Source of the DNA: Desulfuromonadaceae bacterium
GTDB taxonomy: Bacteria; Desulfobacterota; Desulfuromonadia; Geobacterales; Pseudopelobacteraceae
Direction: 5' to 3'
Length of the DNA: 43,497 nucleotides
Assembly: GCA_028688955.1 (NCBI GenBank)
Contig: JAQTXD010000024.1
Span: 1-43,497, forward strand
A model generated the notes under the pieces. The model saw nothing but the letters and a program-made list of their open reading frames with translations. It did not search any database and was not told where the DNA came from. Within the stretch, counting starts at the first letter, position 1; the number at the start of each line of letters is the position of its first letter. Shown piece after piece: positions 24,102 to 33,004 of the stretch. Made by a program: the position numbers and the translations under genes.

Positions 24102-24130
24102 TGGATAGCAGATTGCGTATGCGTTATACT
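24102..24130 (+). promoter_or_regulatory. Possible weak sigma-70 promoter before the histidine kinase
   Basis: TATACT (24125-24130) is a good -10 element; the -35 position (TGGATA, 24102-24107) matches only four of six, with a 17-base spacer. It lies about 30 bases upstream of the kinase GTG. It is the only candidate I see in the gap after cysS. Confidence 0.35.
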
Positions 24131-24160
24131 ATGACCTAACTACTGCTGACGAGGTTCTGC

Positions 24161-25780
24161 GTGGATCGGAACAGTTGCTGGAACAGGAACGTGATTGAGC
24201 AGGAAGAGTGCCCGAATATCGGAGAGGGCGAGGAGGATCTGCTCGTTTCTCAGCGGGTCACGGAAAAATGTCGTGACTGTGCCGTATTCTCCGCTGATCT
24301 CGAGCGGTTGCGTAGCGACGACAATCCGCTTGCGCCGCTTCTTTCAGAGGTGCTGATTGAAAACAGCCGTCAGAAAACCCAAATCCAGTCTCTCGTCAGT
24401 TTTCTCGACAATAAAACCCTGGAAATGCGCTTCCTGCATGAACTTGGCTCGGTTCTGCAGAGTTCGGTTGACCTGGATGAGGTGCTTTCCGTCGCACTGA
24501 CAGCGATTACCGCTGGCAAAGGTTTCGGCATGAACCGTGCCTTTCTGCTGCTGAACAATCGTGAGGAGGGGTTTCTCAAGGGCTACCTCGGTCTCGGACC
24601 CCGCAATATTGATGAGGCCTGCCGGGTGTGGGATGAAATTATCCAGAATGATATGGATCTGCAGACGCTGGCCCAGAACTTTCGACTGAATAAACTATCC
24701 TCCGAACGCGAAAAATTCCACGATGTCCTTGAACAGTTGACCGTTCCACTTTCCAACAAAGACCATATCCTGATCAAGGCGCTGGACGGCAAAGTGCCGC
24801 TTCTGGTTGAAAACGCCTATTACCATCCCGATGTCCCCGCTGAGCTGACACGCCTGCTGGGTGTCGACACCTTTCTGCTCATGCCGCTGATTTCCCGCAA
24901 TAGGCGTGTGGGGATGATTATTGCGGATAACTTCATCACGCATCGTCCCATCACGGATGAAGATATGCATTCACTGGAGACCTTTGCGTTTACGGTCGCC
25001 TTTGCTATTGAGCGTGCCTCGTTGTACGACAAGTTGCAGGTAGAACTTAATCGTGTAACCGAAGCGGGAAAAAAATTGAAAGAGCAGCAGGAACTGATTG
25101 TCAGGATGGAGAATATGGCGCTCGTCGGACGAATCACCTCCAGCATTGCCCACTCGGTTCGTAACCCGCTGATGATTATAGGTGGCTTTGCCCGCTCAAT
25201 GCTCAAAAACAGCCCTGAATCCGACCCGAAACGGACCTTCATCGAGTCCATTGTTTCCGAAACACGCCAGCTGGAGGGGGTGCTCGATGAAATTCTAAAC
25301 TATTCCGATTCGTTATATCCGACGCGGGATTTTTGGGATGTGAACCAGCTGATTGAAACTGCACTGCATGATACCGCTGATACGTTGACGTCGCAGGGAT
25401 ATGCAATCGGCTATTCGCCGGGGCACGATCTGCAGGCGGTTTATATCGACTTCAAGCAGGTTTCCTATTGTCTCAGAACCATACTGCAAAACGATGTCAA
25501 CGGCATTGGCGATGATCTGACTATCGCCATCAGCTCTCGAAACGGAGAAAATGGCGTCATTCTCCAGATTGAAGATCGCAGCCGTCATGTTTCCCAGGCT
25601 GAACTGGAGCATCTGCTGGTGCCGTTTTCGGAAACCCGGGATCTGGGTGCCGGATTGGGGCTTGCGTTGTGTAAGGCAATGCTTGAAAAACAGGGCATCC
25701 CGTTTGTTGTACAGGCAGATGTGAAGGAAGGAATCCGCTATGCAATCACACTTCCCACCCGTAAGGAGGAGCAGTCATGA
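24161..25780 (+). CDS. GAF-domain sensor histidine kinase
   Basis: A 539-residue soluble kinase with no membrane segment. Start GTG with GAGG 6 bases upstream. The first 45 residues carry four cysteines, two as CRDC (about residues 37-40). Residues about 80-290 form a GAF-like sensor domain (M-R-F-L-H-E-L-G-S-V-L onward), followed by a coiled linker. The H-box is S-I-A-H-S-V-R-N-P-L near residue 327, with Ser after the His where Glu/Asp is usual. The ATP-binding domain keeps a good G2 box (GAGLGLALCKAM) but the N-box (L-Q-N-D-V-N) and the first Gly/Asp box (I-E-D-R-S-R-H) are poorly conserved. It overlaps the receiver gene by 4 bases, a clear two-component pair. Signal unknown. Confidence 0.88.
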   Translation: MDRNSCWNRNVIEQEECPNIGEGEEDLLVSQRVTEKCRDCAVFSADLERLRSDDNPLAPLLSEVLIENSRQKTQIQSLVSFLDNKTLEMRFLHELGSVLQSSVDLDEVLSVALTAITAGKGFGMNRAFLLLNNREEGFLKGYLGLGPRNIDEACRVWDEIIQNDMDLQTLAQNFRLNKLSSEREKFHDVLEQLTVPLSNKDHILIKALDGKVPLLVENAYYHPDVPAELTRLLGVDTFLLMPLISRNRRVGMIIADNFITHRPITDEDMHSLETFAFTVAFAIERASLYDKLQVELNRVTEAGKKLKEQQELIVRMENMALVGRITSSIAHSVRNPLMIIGGFARSMLKNSPESDPKRTFIESIVSETRQLEGVLDEILNYSDSLYPTRDFWDVNQLIETALHDTADTLTSQGYAIGYSPGHDLQAVYIDFKQVSYCLRTILQNDVNGIGDDLTIAISSRNGENGVILQIEDRSRHVSQAELEHLLVPFSETRDLGAGLGLALCKAMLEKQGIPFVVQADVKEGIRYAITLPTRKEEQS

Positions 25781-26157
25781 GCAGACTATTGGTCGTAGAT
25801 GATGAGGCTAATATCAGGTTACTGTATGCTGAAGAGTTGAAGGATGAGGGGTACGAAGTAGTGACGGCGGCTACGAGTGCCGAGGCGGCTGAAAAGCTGC
25901 AGGGGGGTGTGTTTGACCTGGCGGTTCTTGACATTAAACTCAAAAATGAGAGCGGTATTGAGTTGCTGCAGAAGCTGGTGAAAGAGCGTCACGATATGCC
26001 GGTGATTCTCTGCTCGGCATTTTCCTGCTACAAAGATGATTTTTCTGCGTGGCTTGCAGATGGCTATGTTGTCAAATCAGGTGACTTGACCGAATTGAAA
26101 CAGGAAATCGCCCGGGTTCTGGCCAAAAAGGCGATGAAGGTCAAGGCAGACGTGTAA
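25777..26157 (+). CDS. Single-domain response regulator paired with the GAF kinase
   Basis: A 126-residue CheY-like receiver: acidic pair D8-D9 in LLVVDDEANIR, phospho-acceptor D52 in LAVLDIKLKN, Ser instead of Thr in ILCSAFSCY, and Lys in YVVKSGDL. There is no output domain. The start overlaps the kinase stop (ATGA). It would be phosphorylated by the kinase just upstream and act by protein contact, not by binding DNA. A terminator hairpin follows 29 bases after the stop, so this pair ends a transcript. Confidence 0.92.
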   Translation: MSRLLVVDDEANIRLLYAEELKDEGYEVVTAATSAEAAEKLQGGVFDLAVLDIKLKNESGIELLQKLVKERHDMPVILCSAFSCYKDDFSAWLADGYVVKSGDLTELKQEIARVLAKKAMKVKADV

Positions 26158-26186
26158 TCTGTGATCGGCTGATACGCAGGAGAACT

Positions 26187-26238
26187 GAGGCACAGAGAAA
26201 TGCTATGACTCTCAAGGCATCCCTGTGGCCTCTTTTTT
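26187..26238 (+). terminator. Intrinsic terminator after the two-component pair
   Basis: GAGGCACAG (26187-26195) pairs with CTGTGGCCTC (26223-26232) with one bulged base. An inner ATGC/GCAT stem lies within the loop, and a run of six T follows at 26233-26238. It lies only 42 bases before the GDP-mannose gene, so it may also act as an attenuator for the next operon. Confidence 0.7.
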
Positions 26239-26280
26239 ATCTCCTCTTCCATGTGTTTACATTTATAAGGAGTCATGCAT

Positions 26281-28785
26281 ATGAAAGCAGTCATTATGGC
26301 CGGCGGCTTCGGCACCCGTATCCAGCCGCTTACCGGCAGTATGCCGAAACCGATGATCCCGCTGTTTAACCGGCCTATCATGCTTCACATTGTCGAGCTG
26401 CTGAAAAAGTACGATATTACCGAACTTGTCATGTTGCTGTATCACCAACCGTTTTATATCAAAAACTTTTTTCGCGACGGCTCTGATTTCGGAGTCAGAA
26501 TCAATTACGTCACTCCGATTGCCGATATGGGGACGGCCGGTGCGGTCAAGGCGGCTGAAAAATTTCTGGATGAGCGGTTTTTAGTCATCAGCGGAGATCT
26601 CCTGACTGATTTTAACCTGAAAAAAATTATTGATTTTCATGCGGACAACAAGGCGAAAGCTACGATTACCCTGACCTCTGTCAAGGACCCGCTCCAGTTC
26701 GGCGTCGTCATTACTGACAAGGAGAAGCGGATTACCCAGTTTCTGGAAAAACCAGGCTGGGGGGAGGTGATTTCTGACACCATCAACACCGGGATTTATG
26801 TACTGGAGCCGGAGGTTCTGAAATACATTCCGGAGGGTGAGAACTTCGATTTTTCCCAGGATCTCTTCCCGTTGATGCTTAAAAAGAAGGATGCGCTGTT
26901 CGGCGTATCCGCCAAGGGATACTGGCGCGATATCGGCAATACCGATTCCTACCGCGAAGCGTACCACGATATTTTTAAAGGCAGAGTCAACCTGAAGATA
27001 GATGAAGCAAAGCAGGATTTTGTCGGTAAGGATTTGCGCATCGGTGTAGATGTCAAGCTGGAACAGTCAGGCGGTCTTGAGGGAACGGTTGTTATCGGTG
27101 ACAACAGCCAGATCCTTGGAAATGTACGCATCAAGGATTCGGTGATCGGCCGCAACTGCACGATCGAAGCGGGTGCCAGACTCAACCGGTGCGTAATCTG
27201 GGACAACTCGTACGTCAAGAAAGAAGCTCGTATTACCGACAGTGTCATCTGCTCAAATGTCCGTATCGGTCAGGGAGCGACCCTTGAAGAAGGTGTTATC
27301 GTTGCTGATGAGACCTCTATCGGTGACGATGCGGTCCTCAAGGCAGAAGTTAAAATCTGGCCGAAGAAAACTATAGAGGCCGGAGCGACGGTCACCTCAA
27401 ACATGATTTGGGGTGAAAAATGGAAAAAAGCCCTGTTTGAGGGTGCCATAATCAAGGGGCTCTCCAATATGGAACTCACCCCGGAATTCTGCGCCAAGCT
27501 GGGGTGTGCCTACGGTACATCACTTCCCAAAGGGAGTTTTGTGCTGGGTGGTCGTGATTCCAACCCGTCGTCACGTATGCTTAAACGCTGTTTCATGGGG
27601 GGATTGCTCTCCGCCGGTATCAACGTTCGCGACATGAAAATGACAACACTGCCGCTTGTCCGCTATAAGCTTAAAACGTTTGGTGAGGTTGGCGGGGTAC
27701 AGTTCCGCCAGGCCCAGGACGATCCCGCATTATTGGAGATTGTTTTTCTGGATGGTGACGGCCTTGATTTCTCAAGTAATATGGGCAAAAACGTGGAGCG
27801 CACGTTTTTCAAAGAGAACTTCCGCCGTGCACACCACACGGAACCGGGAGTTATTACTGATATCAACAATGTCGGTGATTTTTACCGGGAGGGTTTTTTG
27901 CGTGCTCTTGACCGTGAGCTGCTGAAGAAATCGGCTTTTACGGTCGTTGTGGACTTCAACTTTTCACCCGCCAGCCTTACCCTTCCACAACTCTTGAATG
28001 AGCTCGGTTTTTCGGTTATCGCTCTTAACGCCTATGTTGATGAAGGGCGCGGTGTTAAGACAAAAGACAAGGACCAGGCTTTGACGCAGCTTTCGGCAAT
28101 TGTGTCGTCTCTGGGAGCCCATGCCGGATTCTGGCTGGACCCCTCCGCGGAAGCTATCACCATGGTCGATGAAACCGGCCGGATTTACACCGGAATTGAG
28201 TTGTTGTCTCTCATCGTCGAACTGCTGATGAAAACCGGGCAGAAAGGTGTTATTGCCGTACCGGTACAGGCCCCCTCTACAATTGAACAGATGGCAATTC
28301 CGAAGGGGTTCCAGGTCGTTCGCACCAAAAGTTCGGATCGCTCCATGCAGGAAATTGCTTCATCATCAGAAATAGTCCTGACCGGGACGGCTGATGGCCG
28401 TTTCGCCTTCCCCCGTTTTCAGTCAGCCTTCGATGGCATGTTCGCCATTGCAAAGCTGATGGAACTGAGTGCCGTCGGCGGAGTTGCACTCTCGCAGACG
28501 CTCTCGGAAGTCCCCCGCTCAGCCTTTCTTCAAACCAGCCTCCCCTGCCCCTGGGAAATGAAGGGAGGCATCATGCGCAAGATGAGCGAGGATAGTCTGG
28601 AGAAGGAAGCGACGTTTATTGACGGCATCAAGGTGCATTTCGGAACAGAGTGGGTATTGCTGCTGCCTGATCAGTATCTGCCGGTGATTCATATTGTTGC
28701 CGAGGCGAAGGATCAGAAAGCGGCACGAAACCTGCTCAGCGAGTATGAGAAGAAAATAGTCGCGTGGAAAAAGGAGATGGTGTAA
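26281..28785 (+). CDS. Mannose-1-phosphate guanylyltransferase fused to degenerate phosphomannomutase domain
   Basis: An 834-residue fusion. ATG at 26281 follows AAGGAG by 8 bases; an ATG two codons earlier is too close. Residues 1-230 are a nucleotidyltransferase with MAGGFGTRIQPLTGSMPKPM, VISGDLLTDF and F-L-E-K-P. Residues about 245-375 are left-handed beta-helix hexapeptide repeats. Residues about 385-834 match the phosphomannomutase/phosphoglucomutase fold, but its working parts are changed: G-R-D-S-N-P-S-S near 423, R-Q-A-Q-D-D-P near 475 where the phospho-Ser motif belongs, D-P-S-A-E-A near 619 in place of DGDxDR, and G-T-A-D-G-R near 701 in place of the sugar loop. It should make an NDP-sugar (probably GDP-mannose); the mutase half is likely inactive or regulatory. 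First gene of a four-gene operon. Confidence 0.88.
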   Translation: MKAVIMAGGFGTRIQPLTGSMPKPMIPLFNRPIMLHIVELLKKYDITELVMLLYHQPFYIKNFFRDGSDFGVRINYVTPIADMGTAGAVKAAEKFLDERFLVISGDLLTDFNLKKIIDFHADNKAKATITLTSVKDPLQFGVVITDKEKRITQFLEKPGWGEVISDTINTGIYVLEPEVLKYIPEGENFDFSQDLFPLMLKKKDALFGVSAKGYWRDIGNTDSYREAYHDIFKGRVNLKIDEAKQDFVGKDLRIGVDVKLEQSGGLEGTVVIGDNSQILGNVRIKDSVIGRNCTIEAGARLNRCVIWDNSYVKKEARITDSVICSNVRIGQGATLEEGVIVADETSIGDDAVLKAEVKIWPKKTIEAGATVTSNMIWGEKWKKALFEGAIIKGLSNMELTPEFCAKLGCAYGTSLPKGSFVLGGRDSNPSSRMLKRCFMGGLLSAGINVRDMKMTTLPLVRYKLKTFGEVGGVQFRQAQDDPALLEIVFLDGDGLDFSSNMGKNVERTFFKENFRRAHHTEPGVITDINNVGDFYREGFLRALDRELLKKSAFTVVVDFNFSPASLTLPQLLNELGFSVIALNAYVDEGRGVKTKDKDQALTQLSAIVSSLGAHAGFWLDPSAEAITMVDETGRIYTGIELLSLIVELLMKTGQKGVIAVPVQAPSTIEQMAIPKGFQVVRTKSSDRSMQEIASSSEIVLTGTADGRFAFPRFQSAFDGMFAIAKLMELSAVGGVALSQTLSEVPRSAFLQTSLPCPWEMKGGIMRKMSEDSLEKEATFIDGIKVHFGTEWVLLLPDQYLPVIHIVAEAKDQKAARNLLSEYEKKIVAWKKEMV

Positions 28786-28791
28786 CCGATT

Positions 28792-30981
28792 ATGCCGAAG
28801 CCGCTCGACGTTGTTATCGTATGGCATATGCACCAACCATACTACAAAGACCCCCTGAAAAATGAATATGCCCTTCCGTGGACCTACCTGCATGGCATCA
28901 AGGATTATTTCGATATGCCGGCTATCGTCGAAGATACGCCGGGAGCGAAGGCGGTCTTCAATCTGGTGCCGTCACTGATCGAGCAGCTGATTGACTATGC
29001 CTCCGGCAGTGCGGTTGATCCCTTTCTGCAGAAAGGGAAGGCGGCTCCTTCGGAGTTGAGTCAGGATGATCGGGTTTTTCTGCTGGAAAACTTTTTCTCG
29101 GCAAATCGCCAGAATATGATTGAACCGTCACGGCGCTATCTGGAGCTGCTGTATATGGCAGGCGAAGGAAAGCCGGGGAGTGCACGGGAACGAATCAGAC
29201 ACTTTAGTGACCAGGACCTTCTGGATCTGCAGGTCTGGTTCTTCCTTGCATGGACGGGTGAAGCGGCGCGCCGGCGCTATCCGGTATTTGCTGATCTTGT
29301 TGCCAAAGGTGAAAACTTTAGCGCAGCGGATAAGGAGCTGCTTTTTGCCACTCAACTGGAAGTGCTGCAGGCAATCATCCCGCTCTACCGGCGTCTCCAC
29401 GAAGAGGGGCAGATAGAGCTGTCGGTGACACCCTACTATCACCCCATTATGCCGCTGCTGTGCGATCTTCGTTGTGCCCAGACCGCCATGCCCCGGGTGA
29501 CGCTTCCGACTGCTACGTTTCGTCATCCCGAAGACGCCCGTGCCCAGATCCACCGTGGTATTCGCTATTTCCGGGAAGTATTCGGTTTTACCCCCACCGG
29601 AATGTGGCCATCGGAGGGTTCCGTCAGCAATGAAACGCTGGAGATCATTACGGAGAGCGGTATCCGCTGGTTTGCCACGGATGAGGAGATTCTTGAAAAA
29701 AGCATGGATGGCGGTCTTGGGACCGGTAAAGAGCGGTTATATCGGCCCTGGCGCTACAGCAGCAGCCATGGTGAAGTAGGCGCATTTTTCCGTGATCACC
29801 AGCTATCTGACCTGATCGGTTTTACCTATTCTCAATGGGAGTCGGGGCGCGCGGTTACGGATCTGTGTGGTCGTCTGAATGCGATAAAAGCGCGTCTGGG
29901 CGGAGATGGGCGAGTTGTCCCAATCATATTGGACGGCGAGAATGCCTGGGAATATTATCCCAACAACGCCTACGACTTTCTTCAGGGAATGTACCGCGGC
30001 ATTGCCGACTCTGCTACTCTTCGTCTGTCCACCTGCAGCGAGGTCTTGAAAGAGACGCGTTTTGAAGGTCGCCTGCATTCTATTTTTCCCGGGTCCTGGA
30101 TTAACGGCAATTACGGTATCTGGATCGGCCATCCGGAAGAGAACCTGGCCTGGGATCTGATCGCTCAGGCGCGGGAATCCGCTGTAGCCTCGAATGTGCA
30201 CGTGTCTGCCGCTCTTGAAAGCGGAGAGCCTTCCGCCGACGTTACGGCAGAAATGATCTGTCGCTCGTTATATGCCGCTGAGGGGAGTGACTGGTTCTGG
30301 TGGTACGGTGATGATCACTTCTCACCGCACAGCGACCGTTTCGACCGCCTCTTCCGCCAGCATCTGATGAATGTCTACCGGCTTCTGGGACAGGATCCAC
30401 CTCGTGAACTGCTGGAACCTATTAAAAAGAAGAGCCCCGCAGGATTGATCCGCGAGCCGGCAGCATTTATCGATCCTGAGATCAACGGCAGGATCAGCGA
30501 TTACTTTGAATGGCTTGCAGCCGGACTCTATGACCTGACCCGACAGGGTTCTGCCATGCATTCATCGGACCGCATGTTGCAGAGCTTCTATTATGGCTAT
30601 AACAATAAGTCGTTCTTTATCAGGATTGACGGGGTTCAGGAGCTTTCGCGACTGCTGAAGGAGGATGACATACTTAATCTTCATTTGATTTATGACCGGG
30701 ATTACCGGTTGTCACTACAGATGAAACATGATGAGGGGCTGTTGCTGGTGAAGGAGAAAGGGATCTGGACACCGACCAACAGCTATTGCCGGTGGAAGAT
30801 TGGCAAGACATGCGAGATAACACTTCCTCTCAGCAGCATCTCACTGGTGCCGGGAAGCAAGCTGTTTGCCTCATTGACGCTTATGCGTGACAATGAGGAG
30901 ATCGGGCGTTGGCCTACGGATGCACCGCTGATGCTGTATTATGCAGGAGCGGAAATTGAATTGGATAATTGGTTGATATAA
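28792..30981 (+). CDS. Glycoside hydrolase family 57 protein (amylase/glucanotransferase-like)
   Basis: A 729-residue GH57 enzyme, a retaining glycosidase or 4-alpha-glucanotransferase acting on alpha-glucans. The first family motif is V-W-H-M-H-Q-P-Y at residues 10-17. The nucleophile Glu is in GMWPSEGSVS near residue 270 and the acid/base Asp in IILDGENAWE near 382. W-F-W-W-Y-G-D-D-H is another conserved segment. The C-terminal 150 residues are beta-rich and may bind glycan. No signal peptide, so it should be cytosolic, fitting glycogen or maltodextrin metabolism. It begins 6 bases after the GDP-mannose gene stop, with galT next. Exact activity is not decidable from sequence. Confidence 0.92.
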   Translation: MPKPLDVVIVWHMHQPYYKDPLKNEYALPWTYLHGIKDYFDMPAIVEDTPGAKAVFNLVPSLIEQLIDYASGSAVDPFLQKGKAAPSELSQDDRVFLLENFFSANRQNMIEPSRRYLELLYMAGEGKPGSARERIRHFSDQDLLDLQVWFFLAWTGEAARRRYPVFADLVAKGENFSAADKELLFATQLEVLQAIIPLYRRLHEEGQIELSVTPYYHPIMPLLCDLRCAQTAMPRVTLPTATFRHPEDARAQIHRGIRYFREVFGFTPTGMWPSEGSVSNETLEIITESGIRWFATDEEILEKSMDGGLGTGKERLYRPWRYSSSHGEVGAFFRDHQLSDLIGFTYSQWESGRAVTDLCGRLNAIKARLGGDGRVVPIILDGENAWEYYPNNAYDFLQGMYRGIADSATLRLSTCSEVLKETRFEGRLHSIFPGSWINGNYGIWIGHPEENLAWDLIAQARESAVASNVHVSAALESGEPSADVTAEMICRSLYAAEGSDWFWWYGDDHFSPHSDRFDRLFRQHLMNVYRLLGQDPPRELLEPIKKKSPAGLIREPAAFIDPEINGRISDYFEWLAAGLYDLTRQGSAMHSSDRMLQSFYYGYNNKSFFIRIDGVQELSRLLKEDDILNLHLIYDRDYRLSLQMKHDEGLLLVKEKGIWTPTNSYCRWKIGKTCEITLPLSSISLVPGSKLFASLTLMRDNEEIGRWPTDAPLMLYYAGAEIELDNWLI

Positions 30982-31004
30982 CCGTGGATGGTACTGGAGG
31001 TTGA

Positions 31005-32030
31005 ATGTCTGAATTGCGCTGGGATCCGATAAAACTGCACTGGGTCATTATAGCGGTCGAGCGTGGCCGACGTCCGCGAGATTTCCAGGTAGAGCCGGAA
31101 CATACCGGAATGACCGCCTGTCCGTTCTGTTACGGCAATGAGGATAAAACGCCAACGGAGATATTCGCCATCCGCCCGGAGGGTCTTCCCAACTCCGCTA
31201 ACTGGCGTGTTCGGGTCATCCCGAACAAATACCCTGCCTTGCGGGTCGAAGGCGATCTCAATAGCCGTGGGTATGGTATGTACGATGTTATGAACGGCAT
31301 CGGTGCGCATGAGGTTATCATTGAAACTCCTGACCACAACCGGACGCTGGCTGATCTGACGGTTAACGAGATCAACGATGTTCTCATCGCGTATCGTCAC
31401 CGGTACCTCGACCTGCGCAAGGATTTCCGTTTCCGCTATATGGTCCTGTTCAAAAATCATGGTACCCGTGCCGGCGCATCCCTGCACCATTCCCATAGCC
31501 AGCTTATTGCGGTTCCGCTTCTGCCTCCGGTAGCCAGTACACTGCTGAAGGTTTCGCGAAATTATTTCAACGATAAAGAACGCTGTATTTTCTGTGACCT
31601 GATTGAGTTTGAGCTGCGCGAAGGGATTCGAGTCGTAAAGGAGTTTTCCAATTTTGTGACGCTGACGCCTTACGCCTCCAGTTCACCGTTCGAACTGCGG
31701 CTTTACCCCAAGCGACACAGCCACGACTTTGCCCTGATGAACGATGCCCAGTTGGCAGAACTGGCTGTGGCAATGAAGGATATGCTGCTGCGGGTCAAGA
31801 CGGTTCTGCGCGATGCCCCGTATAATTTTATTCTGCATACGGCTCCGCCCATGCATCGCCGTCCCGGCAAACCTGATCACTGGAATTCGCTGGAATATGA
31901 TTATCACTGGCACATTGAGCTCGTGCCGCGCCTGACGCAAATGGCCGGTTTTGAGTGGGGAACCGGATTTTATATCAACCCGACGTCTCCGGAAGATGCC
32001 GCCCGGTTTCTGCGTGAGGCTGATGTCTGA
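31005..32030 (+). CDS. galT: Galactose-1-phosphate uridylyltransferase
   Basis: A 341-residue cytosolic enzyme of the HIT superfamily exchanging UDP between glucose and galactose phosphates (Leloir pathway). The catalytic H-x-H-x-Q is in LHHSHSQLIAVP. Zinc-type cysteines are in CPFCYGNE and CIFCDL, with Y-H-W-H-I-E-L near the end. GGAGG precedes the ATG. It follows GH57 by 23 bases and overlaps the next gene by 8. In this context it may supply UDP-sugars for polysaccharide synthesis, or act as a related nucleotidyl-transfer enzyme (ADP-glucose:phosphate type). Confidence 0.92.
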   Translation: MSELRWDPIKLHWVIIAVERGRRPRDFQVEPEHTGMTACPFCYGNEDKTPTEIFAIRPEGLPNSANWRVRVIPNKYPALRVEGDLNSRGYGMYDVMNGIGAHEVIIETPDHNRTLADLTVNEINDVLIAYRHRYLDLRKDFRFRYMVLFKNHGTRAGASLHHSHSQLIAVPLLPPVASTLLKVSRNYFNDKERCIFCDLIEFELREGIRVVKEFSNFVTLTPYASSSPFELRLYPKRHSHDFALMNDAQLAELAVAMKDMLLRVKTVLRDAPYNFILHTAPPMHRRPGKPDHWNSLEYDYHWHIELVPRLTQMAGFEWGTGFYINPTSPEDAARFLREADV

Positions 32031-32886
32031 TATACGTGCGGTTTTAGACGCACTCTATATATCCCGCACCTCCCGGCACCTCGACAATGATCCTGTATCG
32101 TTCTGTCACCGCTTCGCTGACCCGGCCGATAGAGAGATCTCTGCGGTTGTCGCTTCATCATTTGCGTATGGATCAATAGGCGTCATCCTGCGAACACTTG
32201 AAGTCATTTTTGCGGAGGTAGGTTCGTCACCGCGGAGATATGTGGAGCGGTTTGATCCTCAGTCCGGATTACGCAGGTTCTCCGGGTTTAAGCATCGCTT
32301 TAATGATGGTCGCGATCTCTGTGCGCTCTTCTGGGGAATGCGGCAGATGGTGGAGTGCTCCGGAAGCATTGAGAATTTCTTCCTGCAGGGGTACCGGTCT
32401 GACGACAGTGATATCAGCAGCTCTCTGAACCATTATGCGGGGGCGGTTCGAGCACTTGACTATTCACCAGTCTACGGGACTCCCGATATTCCCGCAGATT
32501 CCTCTTATCCGTTTCTGTTCCCGGCACCAGCCTCCGGCAGTGCCTGTAAACGGCTCTGCATGTTTCTCCGTTGGGTGGTTCGACCTGCAGACGGTATCGA
32601 CCTTCATCTGTGGGAGGGTGTATCGCCAGCGCAACTGATTATTCCCGTCGATACACATATAAGCCGTATAAGCCGCTATCTGGGTCTTACGAATAGAAAG
32701 AATGCCGACTGGCGTATGGCAGTTGACATTACGTCAGCCCTGCGCTCATTTGACCGTGATGACCCGGTAAAGTATGATTTTGCTCTTGCTCACCTGGGAA
32801 TCAGTGACGGCTGTAACGGGAAGGATATGAGCTGTTGTCAGGCATGCCCAATCGTAAAAATATGTTCACAGAATCGGACTAAATAG
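32023..32886 (+). CDS. TIGR02757 (DUF2400) family protein with endonuclease III-like Cys cluster
   Basis: A 287-residue protein. The start overlaps galT by 8 bases and has GAGG 3 bases upstream; longer in-frame versions would lie inside galT. The core has the family segments H-L-D-N-D-P-V-S-F, S-S-F-A-Y-G and M-F-L-R-W-V-V-R, then I-P-V-D-T-H-I-S-R-I-S-R, which resembles the helix-hairpin-helix/VD-T-H core of DNA glycosylases. Near the C-terminus is C-x6-C-C-x2-C-x5-C, almost the [4Fe-4S] loop of endonuclease III. Function is not known; an iron-sulfur DNA-repair-like protein is the best guess. Confidence 0.85.
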   Translation: MSDIRAVLDALYISRTSRHLDNDPVSFCHRFADPADREISAVVASSFAYGSIGVILRTLEVIFAEVGSSPRRYVERFDPQSGLRRFSGFKHRFNDGRDLCALFWGMRQMVECSGSIENFFLQGYRSDDSDISSSLNHYAGAVRALDYSPVYGTPDIPADSSYPFLFPAPASGSACKRLCMFLRWVVRPADGIDLHLWEGVSPAQLIIPVDTHISRISRYLGLTNRKNADWRMAVDITSALRSFDRDDPVKYDFALAHLGISDGCNGKDMSCCQACPIVKICSQNRTK

Positions 32887-32909
32887 TCGAAATATCACAG
32901 CGTAATGAT

Positions 32910-32938
32910 TTGACACCCTCCACCCTTTCTGATATAGG
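32910..32938 (+). promoter_or_regulatory. Sigma-70 promoter before the zinc-ribbon gene
   Basis: Perfect -35 TTGACA (32910-32915), a 17-base spacer and -10 TATAGG (32933-32938, four of six). The start point would be near 32945, leaving a leader of about 60 bases to the ATG at 33005. Confidence 0.65.
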
Positions 32939-33004
32939 ACTAGCGTTGTTTCAGATAGTTCCGTGTTTTTTTGCCACGAAACTATCGTCATCGAGGAGTT
33001 ACAG

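Noticed and set aside
31951-32022. Longer version of the TIGR02757 protein starting inside galT
   Set aside because: The extra residues are out-of-frame galT sequence; the ATG at 32023 has a ribosome site and fits the family start.
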